Positions 1-11,178 of a stretch of DNA of 64,000 nt are shown here, in pieces. Source of the DNA: Parietichytrium sp. I65-24A (Eukaryota; Sar; Bigyra; Thraustochytrida; Thraustochytriidae); the NCBI GenBank assembly GCA_012862575.1, contig BLSF01000003.1, forward strand, positions 124,001-188,000, given 5' to 3'. The notes beneath the pieces were generated by a model. That model was not told where the DNA came from, ran no database searches, and saw only the letters and a list, made by a program, of their open reading frames with translations. The stretch's first letter is position 1. Each line of letters starts with the position of its first letter. A program made the translations under genes and the position numbers.

Positions 1-1154
1 CTGCGTCAGCTGCGTCTGTTCGTTCGGTTTTATGCAGCGGGCACTGGACACGTAGTCTAGACCAGATTGTAGATGATGTCGAACGTACGACGTTTCTAGC
101 TAGCCATTCACGTCAGTTCGCTCGAACCTACTCGCGAAGGGCTGGGGCGAGGGCTCTCGTTTCCATTCCCAGGATCTGCGCGTCTGACCACGTCGTTCAA
201 GACCTGCACTGGAGAGCACATGCGAGTGAGCGTGTGAAAAGGAACCATGGCCGGTACGTCTGAACGTCAAGCGAGTGTGCGGTTTCGACGCCGCAGTCTA
301 CAGCGCGAGGCGGTTCTGTCGCCGTTCGCGGACTCGAGTCTGGATCTTGAACGCAGATATCCAGCCAGGCGGGCAAAATGCGCAAGGGTTTTTCTCGGAC
401 GTGCATTGGCTAATGAAGACGCCTCCAATTCGATCGGGACCCCGCCGACTGCCTCGAGCGAGCAGCGTACGAATGCAAGGCAGACGCGTGCGAACGCAGT
501 ATCGCCGTCAATCCCATATTCCCGGTGTCGTTTGCGGCATCGAGAAAGAGTTGAACTTGAAAACCAACCTCTTCGCAAGCGCATTCCACTACTCGTGTGC
601 CAACTCGCCGCGACTTCGAGGCCGATTCATCGCATTCATTCATATTCATTCTTCGATTTCTTCGATACAGAAAACAACCAACCAACCAACCTACCAACCA
701 ATCCATCCCAGTAAGTCCAGTCCGAGATTGTCTCATTTGGATGACAACGTTCTCTGTCGGTCGTCTCTTTCAGAACATTTTCATTGAACAATAATTGATT
801 CACATGGAACGGTACTCACTACTCGTTGCAGCGGAGACTCCTACCCGACACCGTATCTCTCGCCTAATACTCATCTCGGCTCGTAGGGAGACCAGCTAGG
901 GCCAGGAGCCCCGCAGCTGCGCACGGAAAGAGGAAGGAGAAGGCTAGAGAGGAAGCAGAGAGCGAGGACCCCAAGGAGAGTCCGCGGACGCAAAGTCAAG
1001 TCAGACCAAAACTTTCTGCCAGCGTTGAGGCGAGGCGGCACGTGGAGAAGGTTGCAGTCCTCGGCAGGAGATCGGCGGAGCGAGGACACCCCGCAGGTGG
1101 AGAAAGGAGAAAGAAGAAAGAAGAAAGAAGGAGGGGTGCTGGTGGTGCGGGGAG
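1..1154. other. Window edge, no gene recognised
   Basis: No frame here has recognisable family similarity. Several overlapping frames between 197 and 794 are low in complexity and end in a CCAA-type repeat near 670-710, so I regard them as chance. The purine-rich stretch from about 890 to 1150 leads directly into the OTU gene and probably includes its promoter and 5' leader. Confidence 0.5.
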
Positions 1155-2474
1155 ATGCGAATTGTTGTGCAGAAAGGAGCTGCGAGCAGCGGGGAGAGCC
1201 ATGCGAGGCGGGAAAGCGCGGAGAGCGCGAAGAAAGAGGGTAAGAAACGTCCGCGGGAAGAAGAGCAAGCGGGGGACAGTGCGGCAAAGTCGGTGATTGT
1301 CAAGATGCGAGACGTAGTGGGCGTCGTGTTGCGTGAGCTGAAACGCAGAGAAGGGCTGGAGGCGGTGCAAGTGAAAGGCGATGGGAATTGTCTGTTTCGA
1401 GCGGTAAGCAGGCAGATTTTCGGTGACGCAGACTGGCACCAGGAAATCAGACGCAGAGTGGCGGATTACATGCTCAACGAGAAGGCGCACTTCGAGAGCT
1501 TTGTGCCCGGGGACTACACAAAGTACGTGGAGCTCATGCGCCGCGAAGGCACGTTCGGGAGCAACCCTGAGATTCAGGCCATTGCGGAGCTGTATAATCG
1601 AACTGTTTTGGTGTTTTCGCCTCAGATATCCAGCTGCGCGTCTACTCACAGCGGCGGGTCTTCTTCCTCTTCAATCGCCCCGAGTCCTTCGGTTTCTTCT
1701 GCCTCGTTAACGGGCGCCTGTCAAACAGCTCTCATCAAAGCGGATCCTTCGATGCCCCCTCCGGTCTCGTCTTCGTCGTCCAGTTCATCCAACAGCGCCG
1801 GTATGGGCACGTATGCGGGGAGAAAGCGCGCAAAGCTGGAAAAACCTGATGGAGATGCAAGCGTGTTGTTGAATCTTGTCGAGTCAACGAGACCCATAAA
1901 CATCTTCCAGAGCTCCTACACTGGCTCCGACCCACCCATCCGACTGCTATACTCGAACGGCAACCACTACGACGCATTGCTTGATCCGTACGAGGCATCC
2001 ATAGGAGTGGGGCTTGGGCTGCCAAATTTTGAGCCTGGCAAGGTGGAGAAAGACCTCATTGAAGCAACACGGAAGAGATCATTGGCGGATTTCGTCTCAA
2101 AGAAGAGCTTGGGGGTGGATCCTTTCGACGCAGACATTGCAATCATGGATGCTGTCAAGCGCGAAAGTATGCGGGACTTCTTATCCCGGTCAGAAAAGGA
2201 CGAAGATTCACTCAAGGCCGCAATTGGTGCTAAAGAAGGCGATCAGGAGAGCTCGGACATGGAAAGTGTCCATCCGCCGGTCGTGCAAGAGCTCGTTTGC
2301 AACGGGTTTCCGCTCTCGCGCGTTCTAAAGGCATATCACCTCGCAGGTGACTCTTTCGACGATGTGCTAGCCGTCCTTTTGCATGACCATGGGGATGCTT
2401 CAGAGTCTACGACGCGGGAGACTTCTTCTTCCCAATGCAGAGACTCCTCTTCATCCTCGTCAAACCAGCTCTAG
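1155..2474 (+). CDS. OTUD5-like OTU-family deubiquitinase
   Basis: Predicted cysteine protease that removes ubiquitin from target proteins. Residues 73-80 hold the OTU catalytic motif with D76, G77, N78 and C79, and the catalytic histidine is H271 in NGNHYDALL. The stretch after the histidine (TIGVGLGLP-like, around 284-294) and the block FVPGDYTKY to AELYNR (about 116-149) match the OTUD5/DUBA branch rather than other OTU families. A Ser-rich insert of about 90 residues (158-247) splits the OTU fold. Residues 375-412 resemble a UBA-like helical module where animal OTUD5 has a UIM. The 439-residue model uses the first ATG at 1155. A second in-frame ATG at 1305 (residue 51) would remove only a charged leader and keep the whole domain, so the start is uncertain. 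Single exon. Confidence 0.88.
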   Translation: MRIVVQKGAASSGESHARRESAESAKKEGKKRPREEEQAGDSAAKSVIVKMRDVVGVVLRELKRREGLEAVQVKGDGNCLFRAVSRQIFGDADWHQEIRRRVADYMLNEKAHFESFVPGDYTKYVELMRREGTFGSNPEIQAIAELYNRTVLVFSPQISSCASTHSGGSSSSSIAPSPSVSSASLTGACQTALIKADPSMPPPVSSSSSSSSNSAGMGTYAGRKRAKLEKPDGDASVLLNLVESTRPINIFQSSYTGSDPPIRLLYSNGNHYDALLDPYEASIGVGLGLPNFEPGKVEKDLIEATRKRSLADFVSKKSLGVDPFDADIAIMDAVKRESMRDFLSRSEKDEDSLKAAIGAKEGDQESSDMESVHPPVVQELVCNGFPLSRVLKAYHLAGDSFDDVLAVLLHDHGDASESTTRETSSSQCRDSSSSSSNQL

Positions 2475-2800
2475 GCTTTGTCGCATTCCATTCCTCGGTT
2501 GCTTGATCAAGAGCATTGTAGATAATTGTAAAAAGGGAGAATATTATTTCATTGACTGATTGATTGATGGATTGATTGATTGATCAAGATTGACTGATGG
2601 ATGGACGGATAGATTCATCTTGAAAAACAACCTGATCGAACTACTGGGCTCTCAAAAGTAACTCTAGCAGCTAGTGTAGAGAACAAGTAGAAGAAGACAC
2701 ACTTTCAATTTTTATATCTTGGCAAGTCTGAGAAGTCTGAGAAGGCTCAAACTGGAGTACCGGCAGCTGGTCCGGCGAGCGAGATCGGAACAGACCGAGG
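2475..2800. repeat. Intergenic with TGAT microsatellite
   Basis: Between the OTU gene and the deaminase-like gene. Positions 2552-2584 are an imperfect TGAT tetranucleotide tract, with related GGAT/GGAC units to about 2610. It probably includes the OTU 3'UTR and the downstream promoter. No gene is seen. Confidence 0.6.
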
Positions 2801-3844
2801 ATGCGGTTGGTAATTGAGGAGAACCGCCAAGCCCTGGCCAAGTTTGCCTGCGAGTAGGTTGTCGGAGTGGTCTTTGTGTTGGCCTGCTCTTGTGGTCGTG
2901 GGAAGGGGCGCTAACAGAGGTCCTCGGAGGGGTGTGACGTGCGCAGATACGTTGTCGAGAAACTTGCAGCATGGTGCGAAAAAGCAGAGGAAAGTGGCCA
3001 AAAGCAGGTATTCACGCTGTGCCTATCTGGTCGCGGCAAGGTCATGTCTAGCGTGTTTGATGCTCTGGTGAAAGCTCACAAGGCCGGCGAAATTTCTTTT
3101 GCGAAGGTCGCAATTTTTGGAACAGATGAGTTTGTGCACGAGAACAGGTATGGGCCGAGCTCGCAACACTACTACTTTTGGCACAGGCTATTTAAGTTTG
3201 TCGACGTCAAGCGCGATCATGTGCATATCCTGGACGGATCTGCCACTGACTTGGACGCGGAATGCAAGGCATTTGAAGACAAGATTGCCGAATACGGTGG
3301 CCTCGACTTGGTAGTGACAGAGAGCGGCCGAAATGGCGAGGTTGGGCGGATTCCTCCCGGATCGTCCCTAGTAGGGCGCACAAGAATGAAAATGTTGTCA
3401 TACGACACGAAAGCTGACATCGCAGCTGAGCTATTTGACGACGATGTAGACATGGTGCCAAAAGCAAGCTTGACGATTGGAGTTGGCACCATGATGGAGG
3501 CCCGGGAAGTTGTAGTCTTATTTTCTGGCGTTCAAAAGTCAGTACCCTTGGAGAGATGTGTTGAGCAGTCCGTAAATCACATGTTCCCCATATCAGCGGT
3601 CCAGGAGCACAAATGTTGTTTGTTGCTATGCGATGAGGCTGCCACGATGGAGCTACGAGTTTCCACCGTCAAATACTTTAAGGGGCTGCAGGAAACGGCA
3701 AAGTTGACCGACATGCAAACGCACTCTGGCATACGAAAGAAGGCAGCGACAAAGTCAAAGCGGCCCGAGGAAGACGACAATCATGACTCGATCATCTCAA
3801 CATCAGATGCAAGGACGGCAAAGAGACCAAAGGTTGGCGCCTGA
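2801..3844 (+). CDS. Glucosamine-6-phosphate deaminase-like protein lacking catalytic residues
   Basis: Two exons: 2801-2853 and 2947-3844 (intron 2854-2946, GTAGGT donor, CTAAC near the acceptor), giving 316 residues. The spliced N-terminus MRLVIEENRQALAKFACEYV matches the start of NagB/GNPDA proteins, which supports the splice. Colinear family similarity runs to VSTVKYFKG. The general-base Asp is kept (GTDEF, family MDEY), but the loop that in active enzymes reads DGHIAFNEP is here NGEVGRIPP. Ungapped alignment to the family therefore changes D141 to N, H143 to E and E148 to P (E. coli numbering). The phosphate loop GLPTGGTP is also altered, to CLSGRGKV. The C-terminus adds about 40 residues with two basic clusters (KSKRPEED, AKRPKVGA) that look like a nuclear signal. 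I infer a pseudoenzyme, perhaps sugar-phosphate-sensing or nuclear. The family call is firm; the function is unknown. Confidence 0.82.
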
Positions 3845-4501
3845 ATACCTCGGATGGTGCGGGGCACGGAATTTCTCGCTATGTGAGGTAATGTGCAAAA
3901 TTCGACTGGCCCAACGAAAGTGATCTAGAATTCAGCAAAGCCGTACAACAATTCAAAAAAGAAAGCAATCACCAAGACACATAAAATCGATTCTATTTGT
4001 TTTGCTCTCTCTCTAAAGAAAAAAAAGACAACCAGTTTGTATCCCAACGCACCTGCACCGATACCTCTTCACCTAAACGCCCTATGAGTATTGCGTCTCC
4101 GTGCTCTACTCCGCATGCACATCTCCAATCTTTCCAACGAAAGAACCGAAACTCGCCCGTTTGTCGGCAGTCAACAGTCGCAAGCGACTGCAACAACCTG
4201 CCACTCTGTGCGCCAACTAATGCGGCACCTCAGCCATGTGGTAGAACTGGGGTCGTTACTCTATTTGAAATATATAAATGGGTCAAAGTCGAGAATTCGG
4301 GGAGATCATGATCCGCAATCAGGGTTGCAAAACGTCTGCACAACACGAGTAGAGCGCAAAACCCGCAATTTCACAGATCCGAAGAAATGAATTGCGCTTC
4401 GAGACAAAGCGCGAAGGGAAAACAAACTAGAACCAACCAAATGTAACCAATGAAAACAACTGTGCTATAACATCAGAGCGCCAACAATCCAAGCAACCCA
4501 C
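3845..4501. other. Convergent intergenic, no gene seen
   Basis: This lies between the stop codons of the deaminase-like gene (+) and RPL10A (-). It presumably holds both 3'UTRs. Short frames here have no family similarity. Confidence 0.6.
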
Positions 4502-5188
4502 TTAAAAGTAGATGTTGAATGCAGGGCCCATGGTGCTCTTGATGTAGACCACCTTGATGTTCTGCCAGTTCTTCTTGAGGAGGGAAGCCAAAAAGTTGAG
4601 GGAGATCTTGATGTTGGTCTCGTTGTCCTCCTTGCTGAGACCGACGTTTCCGACAGCAACGCTGAGGCAGAGCACCTTCTTCATCTGGAACTTGACCTGA
4701 GCCTTGACCTCGTTGACCTTGGCCTCGAGGGACTCGTTACCAACGACGGTTGGGAACTTTCCGGCACGGTTAAGACCTGGTCCGAGGAGACGAGGGATCT
4801 GCTTAATAAGCGCCTGGGAAGCGACGAAGGCATCGTACTTTGCTGCGAGTTTCTTCACGAGCTTCTTGTTCTTGTTGAGCTTCTTGAGGTCATCGACGGT
4901 CATGAATGGGTATCCCAAGTCCTTGGCCTGCTCGCAGTGCACCTCACTTCCGAGGACGCACACCTTCATGTTTGGGCGAGGGATCTGTGGGAGCGTGAAC
5001 GATCCTGCGAAGCGCTTGTCCTTTCGCGGGTCATAGTTCTTGAGGGTCACCTGGAGCTCGATGGTTTCGGTGAACTTCCTCTTCTTGCCCTCCTTGGTCT
5101 CGCCATTCAGCTCGATGCTCTTGCCGCTCGAGAACGCCAAAAGGTCGGTCAGCGCCTGGTCCAAGATCTCGTTGTTAACTTTTGCCAT
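4502..5188 (-). CDS. RPL10A: 60S ribosomal protein L10a (uL1)
   Basis: Cytosolic large-subunit protein of the L1 stalk, which contacts E-site tRNA. The 228-residue product is close to the usual 217 and is colinear from [13 protein letters not shown] to the C-terminal helix with [12 protein letters not shown]. Diagnostic blocks are [16 protein letters not shown], the [11 protein letters not shown] stretch, [28 protein letters not shown] and the [13 protein letters not shown] region near the end. The ATG at 5188 begins exactly where family members begin, and no intron is needed. As a ribosomal gene it should be strongly expressed. A small frame with zinc-ligand-like cysteines runs on the opposite strand just upstream. 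Confidence 0.97.
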   Translation of the reverse strand: MAKVNNEILDQALTDLLAFSSGKSIELNGETKEGKKRKFTETIELQVTLKNYDPRKDKRFAGSFTLPQIPRPNMKVCVLGSEVHCEQAKDLGYPFMTVDDLKKLNKNKKLVKKLAAKYDAFVASQALIKQIPRLLGPGLNRAGKFPTVVGNESLEAKVNEVKAQVKFQMKKVLCLSVAVGNVGLSKEDNETNIKISLNFLASLLKKNWQNIKVVYIKSTMGPAFNIYF

Positions 5189-5448
5189 CTTGCTTTCTCA
5201 AATGCTCTTCTGATTCGCGCAACACTTTCACAATGCCCTGCTTCTTCTGCAACTTGCACGCCACAGAGTTCGACGACTGGAGCCACTTGTGCAACTTTTG
5301 CGCAGGGGAACAAACGAACGACGACCTGTTCCCCCCCTCTCTCTCCACCCAATCCACCCAATCCACCTCATCCACCTCCCACCGCTTCGCTAGATACTGT
5401 TATGACTGCCTTACCGCGCTTCTAGGTGAACGAGAGAGTGGAGGCTAG
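5182..5448 (+). CDS. Possible small Cys-rich protein, divergent from RPL10A
   Basis: Weak candidate. The open frame overlaps the first codons of RPL10A on the other strand. From an internal ATG at 5233 it would encode about 71 residues starting [13 protein letters not shown]. The cysteines are spaced as in a zinc ribbon: CxxC, 13 residues, CxxC, then a later CYDC pair. Third codon positions over the first 30 codons are mostly C or G, as in the real genes nearby. Against it, the stretch lies where the RPL10A 5'UTR or promoter must be, the middle is TCC/ACC repeat, and I recognise no family. Confidence 0.22.
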   Translation: MPSCFLKCSSDSRNTFTMPCFFCNLHATEFDDWSHLCNFCAGEQTNDDLFPPSLSTQSTQSTSSTSHRFARYCYDCLTALLGERESGG

Positions 5449-8400
5449 GCAGCAGTAGGAGAGAGCTATGGCGGGGAAGGTGCTAGTGGGATGCTGGGCG
5501 ATGCGGTATGATGAGGAGGCTTAGCGGGGATGCTAGTGTAAGATAGTGGTGAAGGGCGTCTCCGGAACAAGGGGTAGGGTTAGGGCTTCGCTCCTCGCTC
5601 CTAGTAGTAAATAGTCTGTATATTATGCCCCGTATTATCTGGAGGTTAAGACTATCAGTAAGATCTCCTTTGCTCGCGAAGCTCGCGAACAGATCGTTGA
5701 TCACTGTATCGTTTACTGGATATCCTTTCATAACTTAATAGAAAGGTAAACCTTTTGTAAGGCTTTGATGATGTAAGCTACGGTACCGTGACGTAAAGAG
5801 CAGTCCGGGCTCCGTTATAGAAGGGGCTAGTCACTTAGAAGATCGCGCAGTTTCACTGTGAACTGCAGTTGAAATAGTTGTAATTGTTGAGATTTGTTGA
5901 GGTTGAAAGGTGTTGAAAGTGGCAATAAACATAGTGGCAAGTCAAAAACACACGAGCAGCTCATCGTCAGCTTACATTTCCAAACACTCCAACCATCGCA
6001 AGCCTAAGCAGCTCAGAGCAGAGAATTCAGAATTTAGAATTTAGAATTCAGCAAATGTGGCCTCAGCACTGCTATTCGTGTTGGAGCTCTCACGTCGAGT
6101 CGGGAAACTGCTGAATTCTGATTGAGATTGAGACTAACTTCTTGATTGAGACTAATTGTGAAGGAATGGAAAATGAAAAATGAAAAATGAAAATTGAAAA
6201 CACGGACGAAATAGACGTTGCTTGGAGATCTTCGTCCCCGGCATTCAGTGCGCGTACAGCTATGATATTCCAATAATACTTGTGCCTTTTTGTTGGTACC
6301 CTTGGAGGCGGGAGCGTGGCAAGGCAGTTGGATGTCGATCCGTCGCAAGTTGAGCTTTGGCATCTCTTTGGCAGTTCTGTTCTCCTTGTGGAAGCTGGTG
6401 TATACAGCACGCGATATCTCAGACTCATCCTCGCCTCTCTCTCTCTCTCTCTCTCACTCTCTCGCCATCTCTCGTCGTCGGAGTTCTGAGATACTTAGTC
6501 TGAGTCTGAGTTGGAGTCCGAATCATTCATACCGGTCGAAACGGCTCCTTCGGCACAGAAACCGTCCCTCCAACGCAGCGCACACCACCAGCACACTTTT
6601 TCGTTTCGTCGGAGCAGCGAGTTTTCCCTCTCAAAATCGAAATCGGTCAAACCTGCCCGCGGGCGCTAGTCCTCTCCGCCTACTGACCTACTGACCGAGT
6701 CTAGCGCGGTCTCTTCTGCCTTGTTCAATCAATGAAGCTTCTTCATGGCTCGCCTCTCTTGCATTTACAGTTAGTTGCAAATGATTGCAAGCAAACTTGG
6801 CGACTCGACATGAGGCTCGGAGTGGGTTTTGTTGTGGTTTACGAAACACTTGAGCTAGTGTGTTGGAAGTCAGCATCCAGCACCCCCCATAAAATACCTG
6901 CAGTACCTGCAGTGACTTGAAAAGCTCGGAAAACGGCACTTGGTTCACTTGGTCGACTTGGTCGTGTTTTCGATCCTTGTGCGACTTTTGCATACGTGTT
7001 AACCATACTTAGCCTGTGCGATGCCATGATGCACACCTGACTCAGTCGGACGCAGATGAACGCAGTTTTGGCAGTCTCAACGCGCCTCAAGGATCCTCAA
7101 GGCCTAGATATCGTTTGTTGTTTGACGGGCGTCGCGCTCTTCTCGAGAGTTTAGGTTTTTCTTCAAGCCTCTAAACACTATAAACATCTCCAAACCCTTC
7201 AAACGCACGGGCCTCGCACTTTAGAATGCTAGTGTAAACGTCAAGCGATACTACTGCGACCAAGTTCGATTGCAACTGGCTCAAATCGCGGGCAAACCTG
7301 CAGTCTCTGGATGTTAGTCCGAGAGCCAGCTGGTAGTCCTTTATAACGCAGATTGGTACGAAATGGATTCGCCGAGTCTGCTCATCAATTTTCCGGGCAA
7401 CACAATTTCCAGCACTAAGACTCCTTACCATAAATGGAGAGCCAGAGCCGCGTTGACAATTCATTCTGAATTCAACTGATTGACTGACTTGCAGAATGCA
7501 GAGTGTAAAATGTTGAAATCAGATATTGAATCGTCGTTTATCGATCAATAAGCTCGAAACGGAGAGAGCAAGCGAGGCGTTATCAGTAGTACTCTTGCTG
7601 ATAAAACGGTTGCTTGATTCGCTTTGGGGAGAGCTGGGATCAACTGCGCACGCCACTACCACAGGCATAGCCGGCGCTAGCTGCCAGAGCGTCGACCAAG
7701 ACTTTCTCATAGCAATTCTAAACTTTGAATGCTGACGCGGTCAGGATGTGTCCCTCGTTACAATACTCGTTCCAGTTTGGGCCTTTTGATCAAACATGTT
7801 CACATTTCAGTTGATCAAGAAGAATTGAAAGAATAAGCTTATGTTTCTAAAGCGCGGATTCTGCAAAGGGTCGAATGAATGAGTCGACCAACGAAACTTG
7901 CAGGCAAGTGTCGCGTGCTGGGACGCTGCCACAATGATAAGTTACTTACAAACCTTTTACACCTTTTACAATTCGCAGATTTTGGGAATCAACTAATCAA
8001 CTCCATACTATCCACACCGGTGGTATTATCTAGCGCTATTTTAGCTAATCTCTAGCTACTCACCAGTAACAACAGAAAGAGCCCGAACGGAAGGCCCAAA
8101 GTTTTTCCTAATCGTTTATTAAGACAGCTTCGTCCCTGGCCAGATGTACTGGGGGACTACGAATTAGTTAGACGAAGAACGTTCACTGCAAGCAAAAGCT
8201 GTCATGTTGAAGCGCAAGTGCAGCTAACCATTTTGGTAGAAGGTGTTAAGGAGGGCAACCCGCGCAGAGACAAACTAGAGCTAATTTAGGTACAGTCGTA
8301 ACTAAAGAGTAATTGTTGCAGTGGGAAATTCTTTCCGAGTAGTCTCTTGAAATTTCATCAACTCATCAATGATGTCGATCAACTCGATCAAAACTTGTGA

Positions 8401-9535
8401 ATGATTGAATGATGATCCTTTCTCAACTTGAGCTCATTTGAATCGAATAAATCGAATAAATTAAAACTTTCAGCTGATCAAGAATGGCAATGAAAAGAAT
8501 TTCAACAAACAAACCAAAGCGATGGAAGTTCATTTGTCGGATCTTACAGAGAAAGAGTATTCCACAGTTGCTGCTTTGCTTTTGGATTGACATGTGAATT
8601 GAATCTCTTCCTGGCTGTAAACATCTGTAAACTGCGGTCAACGAGAAGAAGAAGAAGAAGAAGAAGAAGAAGACGGGCAAGCTATGGCAATTTAGATAAA
8701 AGAGCTTAGATTGCAAGTCTTGAAGACTCTTCCAGGCGCAAGTAGCGAGTGCGAGTCTCGCGTAGCGGCAACGTTTCGCCAAACTGCTCCGATCGGACCA
8801 CTTTGTGAGAAGACCGTTCTAATAATTTCTCGGTCTGTTCCCGCCTGCATCTGCTTGTCTGTCTGCTTGGCTGCTTAGGATTGCTTATGTCTGCTTTTGG
8901 TGCTCGTAGCAAGTGCCTCACAGTCGGAACAGTCACGACGGGCAGGCATTCGCGGCGGTCATGGTGCGGTGTACTCTCAGTCAGTACTAGGACACGGCCA
9001 GGATGTGTCGTTGCAGTGTGGGCGGAAGGGCCAGAAGTGCCAGAAAGATAAGAATTCACATGTCAGTAAAATGGTGGAACAGGCATTTCATTTGTTTGTT
9101 TGCTTGTTTGTTTGTTTTTGTTTGTCGAGCGGCAATGGTTCACTGCCCAAATAGTCAACCGCAGTCCACGCCCCTTGATGATCATTGATTGATTGACTGA
9201 ATTTGATGAGAAAGTATTCCGGAAGTGAAGTGCATGTGCTTCTAGAGTGGGCTGAGTGGGGTGGACTTGTGGCATAGCAAGAGAGCCCTCCTACACGCTA
9301 GCCAAGCCGTCCATTAATGCTGAGCTCTCAGCTCTGTGTGGGTAAAGCGGACCAATTGGAACGGCAAGAGCTGGTAAGTGGGAGGGTGGGCGGGTAGGCG
9401 AGCAGTACGGTTACTCAAGCATTCACACCGCAATTGCTCAGCGGGTTCGACCGGGTGAGGTACTGAGTTGTGCAAATTCCAAATTCCAAATACCAAATAC
9501 CAAACGCCCAACTGGAGCTTTTCACTGAATCGAAA
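5449..9535. other. 4 kb intergenic region with simple repeats, no confident gene
   Basis: Many short frames but none with family similarity or sustained coding character. Simple repeats are a CT tract at 6434-6454, AATGAAA-type repeats near 6170-6200, a GAA tract at 8644-8673 and a TTTG tract at 9091-9124. Positions 6022-6050 repeat GAATTC-like units. The part from about 5480 to 5830 differs in texture (TAGT/CTAG-rich) and could be decayed mobile DNA, but no ends or coding domain can be shown. The last part, around 9478-9510, is a CCAAATA-type repeat that probably lies in the next gene's leader. Confidence 0.5.
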
Positions 9536-10906
9536 ATGACTGCCCAGGTACAATCAGAGAACAGCGCAGATATCGAAGACGGTATTTTCATCCTCGACCT
9601 CTTGCAGGACTCGGAAGACATCGGCCTGGAAGACCCTTTTGACGACTGCGCATCGACTTCGACCAGGTACCAAGACTTTTCGCAGTCGAGCTCGCTGGGA
9701 GCCAAGGTGAGCTCCATCAGCCCTGACCTCACCCCTTGCGTTGCGCCGCCACTTTCTTTGCCTAAAGCCATGGACCTCAACACCTTCGAGCCCCAGCCGT
9801 ACGGCGACATGGAGTTCTCCCCGGACGATTACCTGCTAGACTTCGAGCCGGACTTTTTCGAAGACGACGAAACTCCATCCAGGAAACGCTCCGCTGATTG
9901 CATCTCACAAGACGTGCATGACTCTAGTGACGACCTCAACATGCAACCGTTCTACACCGCCCCAGACCCTCACTCTTTGGACGCATACATCACCTATCAC
10001 GGCCTGCTCTCCAGGTATGTGGATTGTGATGAATTTGGCGAAATCGACTGCACGCGCTTCGAAGGAGAATTGCCGCCCACACTCAAGCAAGGCGACTTCC
10101 GCGAGCGGGTCTGCACACTGCTCGGTGCGTTCTGCGATTTGTCCACCACTGACGTTGCGTCTAGGTTTTGCGAAATCGCTCACTCGACGAGCGCACCAAC
10201 CGAAGCCAAGTTCGCGATCGGAGAACTTATTCTCGCCAACGTCGGGCGCAGCTCGAGCGCCCTGTTCGACGGAGACTTCATCTTGCACTTGTCAAAAGCT
10301 ATCTACGACCAAGCCACCACTCACGGACGCATTCTCCCTCTCCATCAGTGGGACAGTGACTCCCGTGCCAAAGTGGCAGCCAAGCTCATCTCTCTGCATT
10401 TGGACGAGAAGCTCACCTATGGCAACAAGTTTCACCGCATCCACTACCATTTCCGCAACCTGTTTACCCTCCGAGACATCGAGCTCGCAATCCTGGAGCA
10501 CTGCAACTGCGACAGTTGCATGTCCGACTGGAACCTTGCCGCTGTTGACAGATCTGATACGCAAAAGTTTCTCAAGCACTACGTTCGCGAACGCGCGGAA
10601 GCGCACCAAGCGTTGTTGGTCCTGCATCAAAAGTACGAATCCTCCAAAGCTTTCTTGAAATCTTTGGCGCAACAAAGCGGTAGCCTCTCCAAGTTCAAGT
10701 CTTGGGATGCTAATAGTGTGGACCTCATGCTCCGAACGTGCCACTCGCAGACACATTGCACTGTCTGCCAGGAGCAGCTGGCCGCTGCCGCGCGGGAAGA
10801 AGCAAAGAAGAGGCGTAAGACGAGCCGCTTTGGAAAGCCAGACCCTTTCAAGTATTTGACCGTGGACGCACGGATGGTTGACGCGAACGATCTGGCGCTT
10901 TGCTGA
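9536..10906 (+). CDS. Unrecognised acidic protein, 456 residues
   Basis: I do not recognise this gene. The frame is also open upstream to 9470, but that part is a CCAAATA repeat, so I start at the ATG at 9536 (MTAQVQSENS). Residues 1-125 are acidic and Ser/Asp-rich (DIEDGIFILDLLQD, FEPDFFEDDE), like an activation or disordered region. The rest is predicted helical with scattered Cys and His: a CNCDSC group near residue 323 and a C-x8-C-x2-C cluster near residue 400. A basic patch AKKRRKTSRFGK near 430 could be a nuclear signal. Strong codon bias and continuous opening make it a real gene. A regulatory nuclear protein is possible but unproven. Convergent with the SET gene, 272 bp away. Confidence 0.72.
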   Translation: MTAQVQSENSADIEDGIFILDLLQDSEDIGLEDPFDDCASTSTRYQDFSQSSSLGAKVSSISPDLTPCVAPPLSLPKAMDLNTFEPQPYGDMEFSPDDYLLDFEPDFFEDDETPSRKRSADCISQDVHDSSDDLNMQPFYTAPDPHSLDAYITYHGLLSRYVDCDEFGEIDCTRFEGELPPTLKQGDFRERVCTLLGAFCDLSTTDVASRFCEIAHSTSAPTEAKFAIGELILANVGRSSSALFDGDFILHLSKAIYDQATTHGRILPLHQWDSDSRAKVAAKLISLHLDEKLTYGNKFHRIHYHFRNLFTLRDIELAILEHCNCDSCMSDWNLAAVDRSDTQKFLKHYVRERAEAHQALLVLHQKYESSKAFLKSLAQQSGSLSKFKSWDANSVDLMLRTCHSQTHCTVCQEQLAAAAREEAKKRRKTSRFGKPDPFKYLTVDARMVDANDLALC

Positions 10907-11178
10907 GGAAGCAAGGATCGGCTAATGTGCCGGATCTGTTGTCTGTAGAATAGCCACACCCCCTCTGTACATACCAAACCTTTTCATTATAGCTATAGCA
11001 TCTGGAGTCAGCCTCCAGCTGAGTATTTAAAAGTAGAACGAAAGATAAAGCTGTCTAAAAGTTTCATGCTCTTGTTGCTTATACTTTTTGGTTTCGACAT
11101 CGATTGCCAAATGCCGTACAGCGTCAGGCTACTTCAAAAAAATGGCACGAACAACCCAAGTACATTTCTCGGAGTTCA

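Noticed and set aside
247-794. Overlapping frames of 65-170 codons on both strands
   Set aside because: Low-complexity composition, ends in a CCAA repeat, no family similarity.
5570-5590. GGGTTAGGG as telomere-like repeat
   Set aside because: A single short occurrence, not an array.
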